DNA of 64,000 bases from Gracilibacillus salitolerans (GCF_009650095.1 NZ_CP045915.1:310001-374000); one strand, 5' to 3'; counted from the first letter of the stretch, positions 34,658-42,952 are shown. Notes: generated from the letters alone by a model not told the origin. Numbers and translations: made by a program.

Positions 34658-35226
34658 ATGAGTAAAAAATACCGGTGACGGTTTTAAGTGGTTTTCTAGG
34701 AGCTGGTAAAACATCATTGCTTAATCATCCCCTTGAAAATCAGCAAGGTTTAAAAATAGCCATTATCTTTAACGACATGAGTGAGATTAATGTTGATGCG
34801 AAGCTTGTAAAGGATGGCTGCTTTGTCAGAGCGGAAGAAAATATGGTTGAGATGACGAATGGTTGTATTTGTTGTACATTACGAGAAGATTTAGTGGTGG
34901 AATTAGAGAAACTGGCCAAATTGGACTTTGATTATGTGTTAATTGAATCAAGTGGCGTGTCTGAACCTATCCCAGTAGCCCAAAGTTTTGTATATCATGA
35001 CAAGAACTAGGAATAAACTTAAATACTTTTTGCCAGCTTGAAACAATGGTAACAGTTGTTAATGGACAACTGTTTTGGGAGGATTATCAATCAGAGAATT
35101 TGTCTAAGTAGACCGGCAATTACATGTTTCTGATGAAGATGAAAGAGGCATTGTTGATCTACTGATTGATCAAATTGAGTTTGCTAATGTCATTGTTTTA
35201 AATAAAATAGATATGGAAAAACAGTG
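34658..35226 (+). pseudogene. COG0523 GTPase D, broken tandem copy
   Basis: A degraded copy of GTPase C. The start ATGAGTAAAAAATACCGG has lost one A of the original run, giving a stop after six codons. The next frame (34675-35010) restores LSGFLGAGKTSLLNHPLEN to SFVYHDKN, then a second deletion gives a stop. Traces such as TVVNGQLFWEDYQS and [25 protein letters not shown] continue to about 35220, where similarity ends at the Tn3 remnant. It keeps CxCC, but at least three lesions show it is dead. Confidence 0.92.
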
Positions 35227-35229
35227 AAA

Positions 35230-35400
35230 ATGCGTTCCAATTCTATAGAAGATCAAAAGGTGGCTACCCTATCGCTTCAACTGCTGCAAAATGGCTTAGT
35301 CTATATGAATACCTTGGTGGTACAAGAAGTCCTTTATCATCATGTCAATCCGTACGTAATTTTTGAACTTGATATGGATCACGAATACCTATCAAGTTAA
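35230..35400 (+). pseudogene. Tn3-family transposase remnant, C-terminal
   Basis: A 56-codon frame reading [35 protein letters not shown], then [15 protein letters not shown]. This is the C-terminal signature of Tn3-type TnpA (LQNxLVYxNTLxxQxVL ... HxNPYGxFxLDM), with an internal deletion between the two parts. It begins exactly where GTPase D breaks off, so a Tn3-type event probably opened the insertion. Confidence 0.7.
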
Positions 35401-35840
35401 AAGTGTCATAGTTTTCATCGATCGATGATTAAACCAGCTAGTATCTGCTGTCAAGATATTAGCTGGTTCTTTGTAATGGAGACTTAGCTGTAAAAAGAAC
35501 GCAATTCTTACTCCATATAAAGCGCCTGATAATATATGGATTAGACTTCACATTAATTCCCGAAAATCCCCTTTAGCGTAATAACGCGTAACTAATATAT
35601 TCATTTCCATACTATATCATTAATGCATGATTCCTTAATAAATTCTAAGCCTAATTCTCTATAAACTTGATAACTAAGAAGAAATTCCAGTTTCTTGTAT
35701 TTTCACATCGATTTTCAATTTGTCTTCTGCATCTGGGTATTTCTCTTTCCATTCCTTTTGGGTTGAATCCCCTCTCTCGGCTTTAAGCTCATTTCCAAGG
35801 TATTTAACTTTTATTAAAATCAGTTATAATTTCTTGAAGA
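35401..35840. other. Gene-poor stretch with a terminator and a small remnant
   Basis: A good hairpin AACCAGCTA(G)TATCT/AGATA(T)TAGCTGGTT at 35432-35475 is followed by CTTTG. On the minus strand about 35674-35822 encodes KVKYLGNELKAERGDSTQ through VKIQETGISS before a stop; I do not recognise it and upstream stops suggest decay. Nothing else is clear. Confidence 0.4.
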
Positions 35841-35844
35841 ATAT

Positions 35845-36167
35845 CAACTCGTGTCCCTCACATTTGGATTAAAAAATTTGCAGAGAAGGTTTCCTCGTCG
35901 CTTGACTTGTGCAATCGAAATTTTGTTCTCTTTCATGGATCGAAAGGTACTTCATGGAATAGCGTTGTAAGCAGTGTATCGCAACATCACAATTTAAAAA
36001 TCGATGTTTATAAATTAGATGCCGGCAAAGAAAGTGCTTTAGAAATCGAATCCTCTGGAGCCGTACTCATACGTCCAGATGGATATGTTGCTTTGCGTGT
36101 TATGAAGGCTAATCACAATTCCGAACATCAGCTTCTTCAAGGTTTGAAGCAGATCTTACATGCTTAA
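35845..36167 (+). pseudogene. FAD-dependent aromatic monooxygenase, C-terminal remnant
   Basis: Frame encoding RVPHIWIKKFAEKVSSSLDL, NRNFVLFHGSKG, then SSGAVLIRPDGYVALRV. These match the C-terminal thioredoxin-like part of PheA/TfdB/Rox-type FAD monooxygenases (PHxW ... STLDLxxxxFVLLxG ... GAVLVRPDGxVAWR). The FAD and substrate domains, about 400 residues, are missing, so it cannot work. It belongs to the decayed insertion. Confidence 0.75.
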
Positions 36168-36242
36168 AATTAGAGTTTTTAAATATATTAACGTCTCAAA
36201 ATTTGGTGTTTATTAACAGAGGAAAGGACGGATTAAATACTC

Positions 36243-36630
36243 ATGTTAATGCAATCACTTACTATGGAAGATAAAATGAGAAATGATTTGTATATTGCAG
36301 GCGATCTAACATTACCAGGCGGAACCTTTAAAGATGTCGTAATCCGTGGGAAACTAGAAACAAAGGAAGATTTAGACTGTAATGAATATATAGCAATTCT
36401 CGCTGAATACAAACACGGTATTAATGATTACACTATAAAAACAGAAATTAGTAACATTACAATCGGTTATTGATGAAATAGAGCAGTTGATTAATGAGGA
36501 AACTCGGTTTAAAGTAGAAAAAACTAAATCGTATGACTGTTTTGAAATGTGTATGATAAATGAAAAGATACAAATTACCCCATTTGTTGAAAAGTTATTA
36601 GCCAACAAGTTACCTAAGATTAGAAAATGA
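36243..36630 (+). pseudogene. Bactofilin-like fragment, probably frameshifted
   Basis: The first frame (36243-36473) encodes LYIAGDLTLPGGTFKDVVIR, similar to the first strands of polymer-forming (bactofilin/YhbE-like) proteins, which form beta-helix filaments. It ends after 76 codons. From about 36435 another frame reads LVTLQSVIDEIEQLINEE through LLANKLPKIRK to 36630; I do not recognise it. No proper ribosome site is seen. Likely a decayed gene; low certainty. Confidence 0.35.
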
Positions 36631-36633
36631 GGT

Positions 36634-36812
36634 TTGAATATTTCAGTAATTAGGGTATAATATAAATAGAAAATCATATCCTAATAAAACCGTCCGGTGG
36701 TGGTTCACCGAACGGTAGTGCAATAGCCCTTCAAGGGGGCGACACACAACAGGCATTTTTTATAACCACACCTTGGTTGCTTGTCAGGCTCAAGGGTGGT
36801 TATTTATTTTGA
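36634..36812 (+). ncRNA. Candidate antisense RNA antitoxin of a type I system
   Basis: Promoter TTGAAT (36634-36639)-N16-TATAAT (36656-36661) would start an RNA near 36668. It contains a stable stem ACCGT(C)CGGTG/CACCG(A)ACGGT (36689-36716) and ends with ATAACCACACCTTG/CAAGGGTGGTTAT (36762-36803) plus TTATTTT. The RNA is antisense to the 3' end of the small toxin transcript on the other strand, the same arrangement as RatA/TxpA. Predicted from sequence only. Confidence 0.65.
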
Positions 36813-36887
36813 TGAAAAGACAACAACGCTATAAATTAACATCCCAAACGCTATCATCAGTGTTATGGTTTCATAGACACTCATCAT
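36804..36887 (-). CDS. Small hydrophobic type I toxin (TxpA/BsrG/Hol_Tox-like)
   Basis: A 27-residue peptide MMSVYETITLMIAFGMLIYS ending VVVFSSK: one membrane helix with the family start M-S/T-x-Y-E-x-(I/L)-x-L-M. Such peptides (TxpA, BsrG, 'putative holin-like toxin') damage the membrane when not silenced by an antisense RNA. AAAGGGGGTGG precedes the ATG. A TGC-TATAAT extended -10 at 36975-36980 (minus strand) gives an 80-nt leader. The 3' end overlaps the candidate antisense RNA. Found by reading the sequence; very short genes are uncertain, but the context fits well. Confidence 0.75.
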   Translation of the reverse strand: MMSVYETITLMIAFGMLIYSVVVFSSK

Positions 36888-37100
36888 TGAAGCACCACCC
36901 CCTTTCTATCTAAATTGAAAGTACGATAAAGGGAGTGAGCCACCAACCACGAAAAGCCTTATGCACATATTTCTATTATAGCATGTAGGTAAGTTTAATA
37001 GAGTGTTTCGACATGTTTTTTAGTAATTGTTATTTGAAGGGTGTGATATATTGTAAAATGTTATCCCCTTCTTGTAATTAGTTCATAGAAAAGGATCAGG

Positions 37101-37286
37101 TCATTGAACCTCTTTTTTAGAAACAACCTTTTTCTTTAACATGTTTTCCTTTTCTGGTTGTTTCATTCGCTCATAGTAAATGACCAGGTAATCATCTGTT
37201 ATTTGTTTAGGATAATATCCTATACGATCCCCAGACTTTTCTTGTAGCATCCTCGTAATCGTTAAAAGTTTGATCTTTTGCCCCAT
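37101..37286 (-). CDS. Small hypothetical protein
   Basis: A 61-residue basic protein (TITRMLQEKSGDRIGYYPKQ ... ENMLKKKVVSKKEVQ) with AGAAGAA upstream of the ATG. It follows directly on the frameshifted small gene at 37290-37428, whose stop overlaps its upstream site, so the two form a mini-operon. I do not recognise it. Such pairs of small genes are common on plasmids and integrative elements. Confidence 0.5.
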   Translation of the reverse strand: MGQKIKLLTITRMLQEKSGDRIGYYPKQITDDYLVIYYERMKQPEKENMLKKKVVSKKEVQ

Positions 37287-37289
37287 TTT

Positions 37290-37428
37290 TTATAATTCTT
37301 CTACAGCATCGACATAAATTTCTAAGTCATCATTGTCTAGTAAATTCGGCAACTTCGCATTCTAAATTTAGATCATGCTTTTCTAGTAACTCTCGGCTAA
37401 ATTCGATTCTCACAATAGCTTGTTCCAT
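37290..37428 (-). pseudogene. Small gene with frameshift, upstream of 37101-37286
   Basis: With a good AAAGGAGAG site, the ATG at 37428 begins MEQAIVRIEFSRELLEKHDL, then a frameshift near 37345 gives an early stop (37330). The other frame continues PNLLDNDDLEIYVDAVEEL to a stop at 37290, just before the next ATG. Correcting one base gives a protein of about 45 residues. Function unknown. Confidence 0.55.
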
Positions 37429-37779
37429 CTTTGCAACTCTCCTTTATTATTTTGTAGTAGGTTGCTGGTCGCAACCTACTTATTATTGAATAGAATGTTT
37501 TTGAATATAGTCACAAGCTTCAGAGGAGGTGAATGACGCACTTAGTCCGTTTCTTTCCGATTAACGTAGTGTTTAAATAGAAGAAGAAAATCCAAGACTA
37601 TTTTCATTTAACGCAATACAGCAAATTAGCTTTCTATAGCGATTATAATAGAAGATATGTGCAAGTAGATAAGTACATGGGTAACACTAAATATGATACG
37701 AAAAAGGGTATCATTATGCACTTAGAAAAGACACCTATTTACAAGTTGCTTATAAATAGTAAACAGATTGGAGATGGTT
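37429..37779. other. Intergenic region inside the insertion
   Basis: About 350 bp with no convincing gene. A good AGAGGAGGTGA at about 37533 precedes a 15-codon frame (MTHLVRFFPINVVFK) that I would not call a gene. The promoter of the next membrane protein must lie here. Confidence 0.35.
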
Positions 37780-38568
37780 ATGAAATTAAGACGGTTTTTA
37801 ACAATTGGTTTTTTATTTATTGTGGTTTTAGTATTAGTGTTTATCAATCTACCATCTAATGAAGAGAAAGCCAAGGACAATAAGGAAATAGACCTTACAT
37901 TTGCGGATAATTATATTAGTTACGTTCTCAACAATGAAACTGTTTCTGTAAACATTTTTGGTGCAAAAAAGAATATTGCAAATCTATCTGATACTATAGC
38001 TGGACTTGAATTAAATAATGAAAATATTAAAATTGTAGAATATGAAATTGATTCGGGGAAAACCAGTAATGAGCACCAATTATTTAACTTAATGCTTGAT
38101 ATTAAAGTGTTGAGTAATGAAATTGAAAAAGCAGACACTTTACGAGTTACTTTTGATAATAATGATTCGCAGGAGTACAATATAGGTCAAATGGTAGTTG
38201 CAAATGAAATAGATTCTTCAGATCACATCAGTTATGGAAATGAATATAATGTAGGATACCCAGAACCAAGCCTAGTTACAACTATCACTAATACTAATGA
38301 TGAATCTATCATTATAAAAAATGTATCAGATTTGAATAAAATGTTGTTTTATGAATTTTCTGATGAGCTTTTGATTGATCCTGGTAAATCATATGATATT
38401 GATATACCTTCTTTTGAAAATAAAGAATCAATTCAGTATGATTTCTACACTATTACACCAATTATATATTATAAATCTGGTGGTAATGAACATGTATTTG
38501 ATTTGCCTACTGTGATTTATGGTTTGTTAGATGATGACGACGAAAAATTATGGAAGGTTTTAAATTAA
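37780..38568 (+). CDS. Membrane-anchored extracellular protein of unknown function
   Basis: A 262-residue protein with one N-terminal helix (about 5-22, LTIGFLFIVVLVLVFINL) and an acidic, Asn-rich extracellular part. The pattern of alternating hydrophobic strands suggests beta-sandwich structure, but I recognise no family. I chose the ATG at 37780, with GGAG 6 nt upstream, over earlier in-frame TTG and ATG codons. It has its own terminators. Base use is A/T-rich like the rest of the insertion. Confidence 0.7.
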   Translation: MKLRRFLTIGFLFIVVLVLVFINLPSNEEKAKDNKEIDLTFADNYISYVLNNETVSVNIFGAKKNIANLSDTIAGLELNNENIKIVEYEIDSGKTSNEHQLFNLMLDIKVLSNEIEKADTLRVTFDNNDSQEYNIGQMVVANEIDSSDHISYGNEYNVGYPEPSLVTTITNTNDESIIIKNVSDLNKMLFYEFSDELLIDPGKSYDIDIPSFENKESIQYDFYTITPIIYYKSGGNEHVFDLPTVIYGLLDDDDEKLWKVLN

Positions 38569-39043
38569 GTTTGTATTAAGAGTAGCTAATTGTTATATTG
38601 GCTACTCTTTTGATTGGTGTGAAACCCTTTGATATCACAGGGTTTTATTGCTAAAAGGGGTACAGCCCCGAAAATGTAGATTTACAATACTAAGCTATTT
38701 ATCGAGTTGAACATGAAAGATTTAACAACGATAAGACTTTTGAGATAATGTAAATCATGGTGGATAATAAATTCTAACCAGGTCTTTGTTTGAGTTTTGT
38801 TTATAATGAGTTCCGAAAATGTATGTTTTCAGAACTCTTAACACAAAAAACAAAGACGCAAACAATACTCCAAGAACCCTGTCATAAAAGTGTTTATTTT
38901 ACTTTTGTTCCATTACCCTCTTTTATTTAAGGTCAATAAGGTGTTGCTTGGAATTATATCTAAGCAACACCTTTTTTGCATAGTGTACAAAAATATGAGA
39001 GTATTTGATTATTCCATAGAAATGCCACAAAAGAGGTGTAGTT
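38569..39043. other. Terminators, hairpins and the second 112-bp repeat
   Basis: Holds terminator AGTAGC(T)AAT/ATT(G)GCTACT at 38581-38612, stem AAACCCT/AGGGTTT at 38621-38648, a GAGTTCCGAAAA/TTTTCAGAACTC hairpin near 38809-38839, then direct-repeat copy 2 from 38910. GGGGTACAGCCCCG at 38656 faintly recalls a Tn3 end, but I cannot support that. No gene seen. Confidence 0.5.
38910..39022 (+). repeat. 112-bp direct repeat, copy 2
   Basis: Near-identical to 34531-34642, including the GTPase tail codons CCATTACCCTCTTTTATTTAA and terminator (38938-38977). It is probably the surviving 3' end of GTPase D, followed by the CHY zinc-finger gene. Confidence 0.93.
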
Positions 39044-39355
39044 ATGAAGATATTTGGATTCCCGGTAGACTCTACAGGAAGATGTAAACATTATCACGGA
39101 GAAAATGATATTGTGTCCATAAAGTTTAAATGCTGTAATAGATATTATCCTTGCTATAAGTGCCATGATGAAAGCACTGACCATGAGCGACAGTTATGGG
39201 GCAAAGGAGAGTTTAACGAAAAAGCCATACTTTGTGGCAATTGCTTGAATGAATTAACAATAGATGAATATATGCATAATCAAAAATGTAGTAATTGTAA
39301 TGCTACATTTAATCCCAATTGTGCGAAGCATTATAATAGATATTTTGAAATCTAA
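39044..39355 (+). CDS. CHY zinc-finger protein
   Basis: A 103-residue metal-binding protein with the CHY-type pattern: CKHYHGENDIVSIKFKCC, YYPCYKCHDES, then ILCGNCLNELT and CSNCNATFNPNC-KHY. This gives about ten Cys and several His, enough for three zinc ions. Role unknown; bacterial versions are small soluble proteins. AGAGGTG precedes the ATG. Before the insertion it would have lain directly behind the ZinU-like GTPases, which suggests a part in zinc handling, perhaps as a GTPase client or zinc store (inference). Confidence 0.88.
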   Translation: MKIFGFPVDSTGRCKHYHGENDIVSIKFKCCNRYYPCYKCHDESTDHERQLWGKGEFNEKAILCGNCLNELTIDEYMHNQKCSNCNATFNPNCAKHYNRYFEI

Positions 39356-39505
39356 AATGTTGTCTTCGTTGAAAAAATTCAGCATCATTATTATTGAACA
39401 AAAAATAGCGACGCACTCCCCTTAAACCTTAGGGGTAGGTGGAGAAGTTCACTAGATAGATATAAACTAAATGTTTACATTTATTAAGTATTGCATTATA
39501 ACTTT

Positions 39506-39529
39506 AATAAACTGATCGGTCAGTTTATT
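39506..39529 (+). promoter_or_regulatory. TetR-type operator upstream of the TetR gene
   Basis: AATAAACTGA-TCGG-TCAGTTTATT, a 24-bp palindrome 34 bp before the TetR start; a related site lies at 40191-40212. Confidence 0.7.
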
Positions 39530-39562
39530 AATTGAATCAATATTAGTAAGGTGGTGTACTTT

Positions 39563-40159
39563 ATGGCTAGACCTGTTGGGCAAGGTATCCAAACAAAGAA
39601 ACTAATTTCCGATAAAGCGAAAGTTCTTTTTGAACAGAAAGGTTATGCTGCAACTTCTATGGAGGATATTCGTTCATTTTCACAGATCAGTAAGGGAAGT
39701 ATTTACTATCATTTTAAAAGTAAAGAGGAGTTGTTTCTTTACACGGTAGAAGAGGCTTCTAAGGAATGGAGAAGAAAGTGGGAAGAGCAGGCTAATAATG
39801 TTAGCACAGCTAAGGAAAAATTATACTTATTAGGACGTTATTATGCTTCAGACATGCAAAGCCCATTATCCAAAACAGTTTCAGAATATATAGGTTCGGA
39901 AAATCTAGATAATATGATGATAGAAAACATTAGCCAACTTATCCAACCAGAGTACAACGTATTTCTCCAAATAATTGAGGAAGGGATGGGAACTAAGGAA
40001 TTCAAGACTTCAAAAACCGCTGAAGATTTAGCATACATTCTTTATAGTACGCTTACCGGAATGAGTATTACCCAGTTTTTAGGTTATGATGAAGAAAAAT
40101 TCTACAAGCTTTATGATGCTGCAATTGATGTATTGCTTCATGGAATTATTGAAAGATAG
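39563..40159 (+). CDS. TetR-family transcriptional regulator
   Basis: Repressor of 198 residues. N-terminal HTH (about 12-58): ISDKAKVLFEQKGYAATSME, IRSFSQISKGSIYYHFKSKE. The C-terminal ligand domain is of the QacR/YfiR type. ATG at 39563 chosen for AAGGTGG 8 nt upstream; an in-frame GTG lies 12 bp earlier. Palindromic sites in front of it and in front of the next gene suggest that it controls itself and the acetyltransferase. Confidence 0.9.
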   Translation: MARPVGQGIQTKKLISDKAKVLFEQKGYAATSMEDIRSFSQISKGSIYYHFKSKEELFLYTVEEASKEWRRKWEEQANNVSTAKEKLYLLGRYYASDMQSPLSKTVSEYIGSENLDNMMIENISQLIQPEYNVFLQIIEEGMGTKEFKTSKTAEDLAYILYSTLTGMSITQFLGYDEEKFYKLYDAAIDVLLHGIIER

Positions 40160-40190
40160 CTTTTTAATCGGAGATTATTTTTAATCATTA

Positions 40191-40212
40191 TTAAACCGAA
40201 CGTTCAGTTTAA
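40191..40212 (+). promoter_or_regulatory. TetR-type operator upstream of the GNAT gene
   Basis: TTAAACCGAACGTTCAGTTTAA, similar to the 39506-39529 palindrome (AAAC-x-GA...TCAGTTT), 31 bp before the acetyltransferase ATG. Confidence 0.65.
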
Positions 40213-40242
40213 TTAAACGTTTCATGTAAAGGAGAAGTGCAT

Positions 40243-41061
40243 ATGTTTTTATTACCTACATCTCAATATTTTAAGGTTAAGCCAATGTTTAAGTCATTTA
40301 ATCACCAAATTATCATTCATTCTGTTTTGGAAGGAAATACTATTGGCGACATTTTTGTTGATGATATAAATGATCCTAAATCGGTGGTATTATATGGGAT
40401 AAACTTCGAAGTTCTTGTTGCGGGGGAGCCGCAAAACAAGAATTTTAATAAAAACCTCCACCAGTTGATCATAAATAAATTTTTACCTAATATAAGAAAG
40501 AAAGGGTTACCTATCATAAATTTGTATTACGATAGTGAACAATGGAAACAAGTACTTGAGCAGGAGATCATCGATCAAATGGAAGCCGCAACTGTGAAAA
40601 AAAGGTTTTATACTCTAGATGAAACTAAGGGTCTCCAATCTCAAAAGCCTCTTCAGGATAAAGTATTAATTAAGCCTATAAATGAACAGCTTTTAAAAAA
40701 TTCTTTATTTAAAAATCTCGATTTGGTGAAACAATGGATATATGTAGCTTGGCCATCTGAAGATCATTTTTTTGAAAAAGGATTTGGATATTGTGTAGTT
40801 GAAGACGATACTATAGCTAGTTGGTGCTTATCATTGTTTGCGACAAATAATCAGTTTGAATTAGGGTTAATGACCGATGAAGCTTATCGAAAAAAAGGCT
40901 ACGCTAAAGCTGTAGCTTTATCATGTGTGAACTTTTGTGTAGATCATAATAAAAAGCCTGTTTGGAACTGTGATGATGAAAACACAAGCTCCATTCTGAT
41001 TGCTGAATCAGTTGGATTAAAAAAAGTATTAAATTATAATGTGTTACAAATTAAAGCATAA
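40243..41061 (+). CDS. GNAT-family N-acetyltransferase
   Basis: Cytoplasmic acetyltransferase of 272 residues. The C-terminal GNAT fold (about 165-270) has the acetyl-CoA loop ELGLMTDEAYRKKGYAKAVA and the following NxxS-like motif (CDDENTSSILIAESVGLKK). The N-terminal 150 residues form a separate domain, as in the GNAT_acetyltran group. ATG with AAAGGAGA upstream. It lies behind the TetR gene and a shared-type operator, so its substrate may be the TetR inducer, for instance an antibiotic; this is inference. Confidence 0.85.
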   Translation: MFLLPTSQYFKVKPMFKSFNHQIIIHSVLEGNTIGDIFVDDINDPKSVVLYGINFEVLVAGEPQNKNFNKNLHQLIINKFLPNIRKKGLPIINLYYDSEQWKQVLEQEIIDQMEAATVKKRFYTLDETKGLQSQKPLQDKVLIKPINEQLLKNSLFKNLDLVKQWIYVAWPSEDHFFEKGFGYCVVEDDTIASWCLSLFATNNQFELGLMTDEAYRKKGYAKAVALSCVNFCVDHNKKPVWNCDDENTSSILIAESVGLKKVLNYNVLQIKA

Positions 41062-41567
41062 CGTTAAAATGTTCCTATTCATATCTTAATTGGTTACGTT
41101 AAACGATCCTAAACGAATTCGCCTCTTATTGCACGCTAACTGGAGGGGAAGAGAAAATATTCAAATGGTTTTTGTATAAAATTTCATACTTTCTTCAATG
41201 AAAAGAATTCATTTTGATTAAAATCTTTCAAAATGGATTCTTTTCATTTACCTACCTCTAGAAATACAAGCATTTACTAGGAGATCTTATTGCTTTTTAA
41301 ATGAGTAAAATTGTACTGTTTAACTCCTATTCAATTGTCTTGTTGATAGGAGTGTTTTTTTGTGCAAATGAAAAGCTGATAATGAAAAAGTTATGATCAC
41401 GTTTAGGGGCAAGGCGACTGTCAACTATGTTTCTTTCTTAGAAACAAACATTTCAAAAGGTGAATTATTAAAGAAGAGACAATGAGAGTATATAGATAAA
41501 TTTGACAAAACAGGATGAATATGAGATATTATACATACCGAGCGTTCGGTATGTATGGAGGTGCAAA
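41062..41567. other. Intergenic region with two hairpins
   Basis: Holds the hairpin AAAAGAATTCATTTTGA/TCAAAATGGATTCTTTT (41201-41244), related to the one at 10870, and terminator ACTCCTAT(T)CAA/TTG(T)TGATAGGAGT with seven T (41323-41361). The TetR operator at 41532 lies at its end. No gene seen. Confidence 0.55.
41532..41555 (+). promoter_or_regulatory. TetR-type operator of the ABC exporter operon
   Basis: TACATACCGAGCGTTCGGTATGTA, a 24-bp palindrome 12 bp before the start codon, overlapping the leader; fits autorepression. Confidence 0.75.
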
Positions 41568-42221
41568 ATGAATAGACGAAATAATGCAGAAGAAACGAAA
41601 GAAAAGATTATTGCTGTTTCAACCAGGCTTTTCATTGAAAAAGGTTTCGAAAAAACTAGTATACAGGATATTTCTGAGGCGCTCGGAATGTCCAAGGGAG
41701 CTATCTATCATCATTTTAACTCGAAAAAAGATATTATTGACACTGTAAGAGAAAATAAAGCGAACAATGTAGAAGAAACTGTTGAACAATGGCTTAATAC
41801 AATCGATGCACAGTCAGCAAAGGAAAAATTAACACTTCTATTGGAAAAGGATTTAGCAGATCAAGAAGTACATTCACTTGATAATGTTTTTAGTACGCAG
41901 ATAAAAAGTCCTGATTTTATTGTGTCAATCATGAGGGATTCGGTTAATGCGAGTTCGCCTGTATTTGCAAAGATTATGAAAGAGGGAAATATGGATGGAT
42001 CCATTACTACCAAATATCCCAATGAATTAGCGGAGGTTTTCTTTTTATTATTCAATATTTGGTGTGATCCGGCAATTTTTGAATGCGACGAGGATCAATT
42101 GAATCGACGATTGCAATTTTTGCATTTAATGATGAAAAAGATGGGAGCAGATATTATGAATGAAGAAATTCTTCGAAATTCTGAAAAACTCCTGCAGGAG
42201 CTATATGCAGGTGATGAATGA
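41568..42221 (+). CDS. TetR-family regulator of the ABC exporter
   Basis: Repressor of 217 residues: HTH ETKEKIIAVSTRLFIEKGFE, ISEALGMSKGAIYHHFNSK. I chose the ATG at 41568, with GGAGG 6 nt upstream, over an upstream in-frame TTG that would translate through the operator. Its stop overlaps the ATPase start (ATGA), so it is the first gene of the exporter operon. Confidence 0.9.
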   Translation: MNRRNNAEETKEKIIAVSTRLFIEKGFEKTSIQDISEALGMSKGAIYHHFNSKKDIIDTVRENKANNVEETVEQWLNTIDAQSAKEKLTLLLEKDLADQEVHSLDNVFSTQIKSPDFIVSIMRDSVNASSPVFAKIMKEGNMDGSITTKYPNELAEVFFLLFNIWCDPAIFECDEDQLNRRLQFLHLMMKKMGADIMNEEILRNSEKLLQELYAGDE

Positions 42222-42952
42222 GCATGAATAATCAACCAGTTGTAAAAGTTGAAAATCTGACCAAAACCTTTAATAAGCAAGAAGTAATCAAACCTTGTAA
42301 TATGTCTGTCAACAAAAATTCTATTTATGGTTTCTTAGGGCCAAATGGAGCGGGAAAAACAACTATTTTCAAAATGTTAATCGGATTACTCTCACCGACG
42401 ACTGGCAGGATAGAAGTTCTAGGGATGAATGGTAATAAACAGAGAGAAATGTTAAGAAACATTGGCAGTATGATTGAAACGCCTGTTTTTTATGAGCATT
42501 TGCCAGCTGAAACAAATTTAGATATTCACCTATCCTATATGGGAGTTAAAGATGGAGATATTTCCTCTGCCCTTGAAGAGGTCGGATTAAATCATGTAGG
42601 CAATCAACCAGTTTCTCAATTTTCCTTTGGTATGCGTCAGCGTTTAGGGATTGCGAGGGCGATAGTACACAAACCAAAGCTGTTAGTATTAGATGAACCA
42701 ATTAATGGATTAGACCCTATGGGAATCCGTGATATGAGAAATTTGTTTCCTTCTCTCGTAAATAGATATGATATGACTATTTTGTTATCTAGTCATATCT
42801 TAAATGAAATGGAGCATGTCGCGGATACGATTGGGATAATTACCAATGGCACAATAGTAGAAGAGGTAAATCTTAAGCTGATCCAAAGGGAACACCCTGA
42901 GGGATTAGAGAATTATTTCTTTAATGCTTTGCAAAAGGGGGCGAATACATGA
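42218..42952 (+). CDS. ABC transporter ATP-binding protein (BcrA/CcmA type)
   Basis: ATPase of 244 residues for an ABC-2 exporter: Walker A GPNGAGKTT, signature FSFGMRQRLG, Walker B LLVLDEPINGLDP, H-loop LLSSHIL. BcrA-like ATPases export bacitracin, lantibiotics and similar compounds. Coupled at both ends by ATGA overlaps with the TetR and permease genes. Confidence 0.93.
   Translation: MSMNNQPVVKVENLTKTFNKQEVIKPCNMSVNKNSIYGFLGPNGAGKTTIFKMLIGLLSPTTGRIEVLGMNGNKQREMLRNIGSMIETPVFYEHLPAETNLDIHLSYMGVKDGDISSALEEVGLNHVGNQPVSQFSFGMRQRLGIARAIVHKPKLLVLDEPINGLDPMGIRDMRNLFPSLVNRYDMTILLSSHILNEMEHVADTIGIITNGTIVEEVNLKLIQREHPEGLENYFFNALQKGANT

Noticed and set aside
36243..36473. Functional bactofilin gene
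   Set aside because: Too short, no ribosome site, and the frame breaks soon after the first strands.
37533..37580. 15-codon frame behind a strong AGGAGG
   Set aside because: Too short and with no family pattern; spacing between the site and ATG is too tight.
38656..38670. GGGGTACAGCCCCG as a Tn3 inverted-repeat end
   Set aside because: Only the first seven bases match and no partner end was found; it also forms its own short hairpin.
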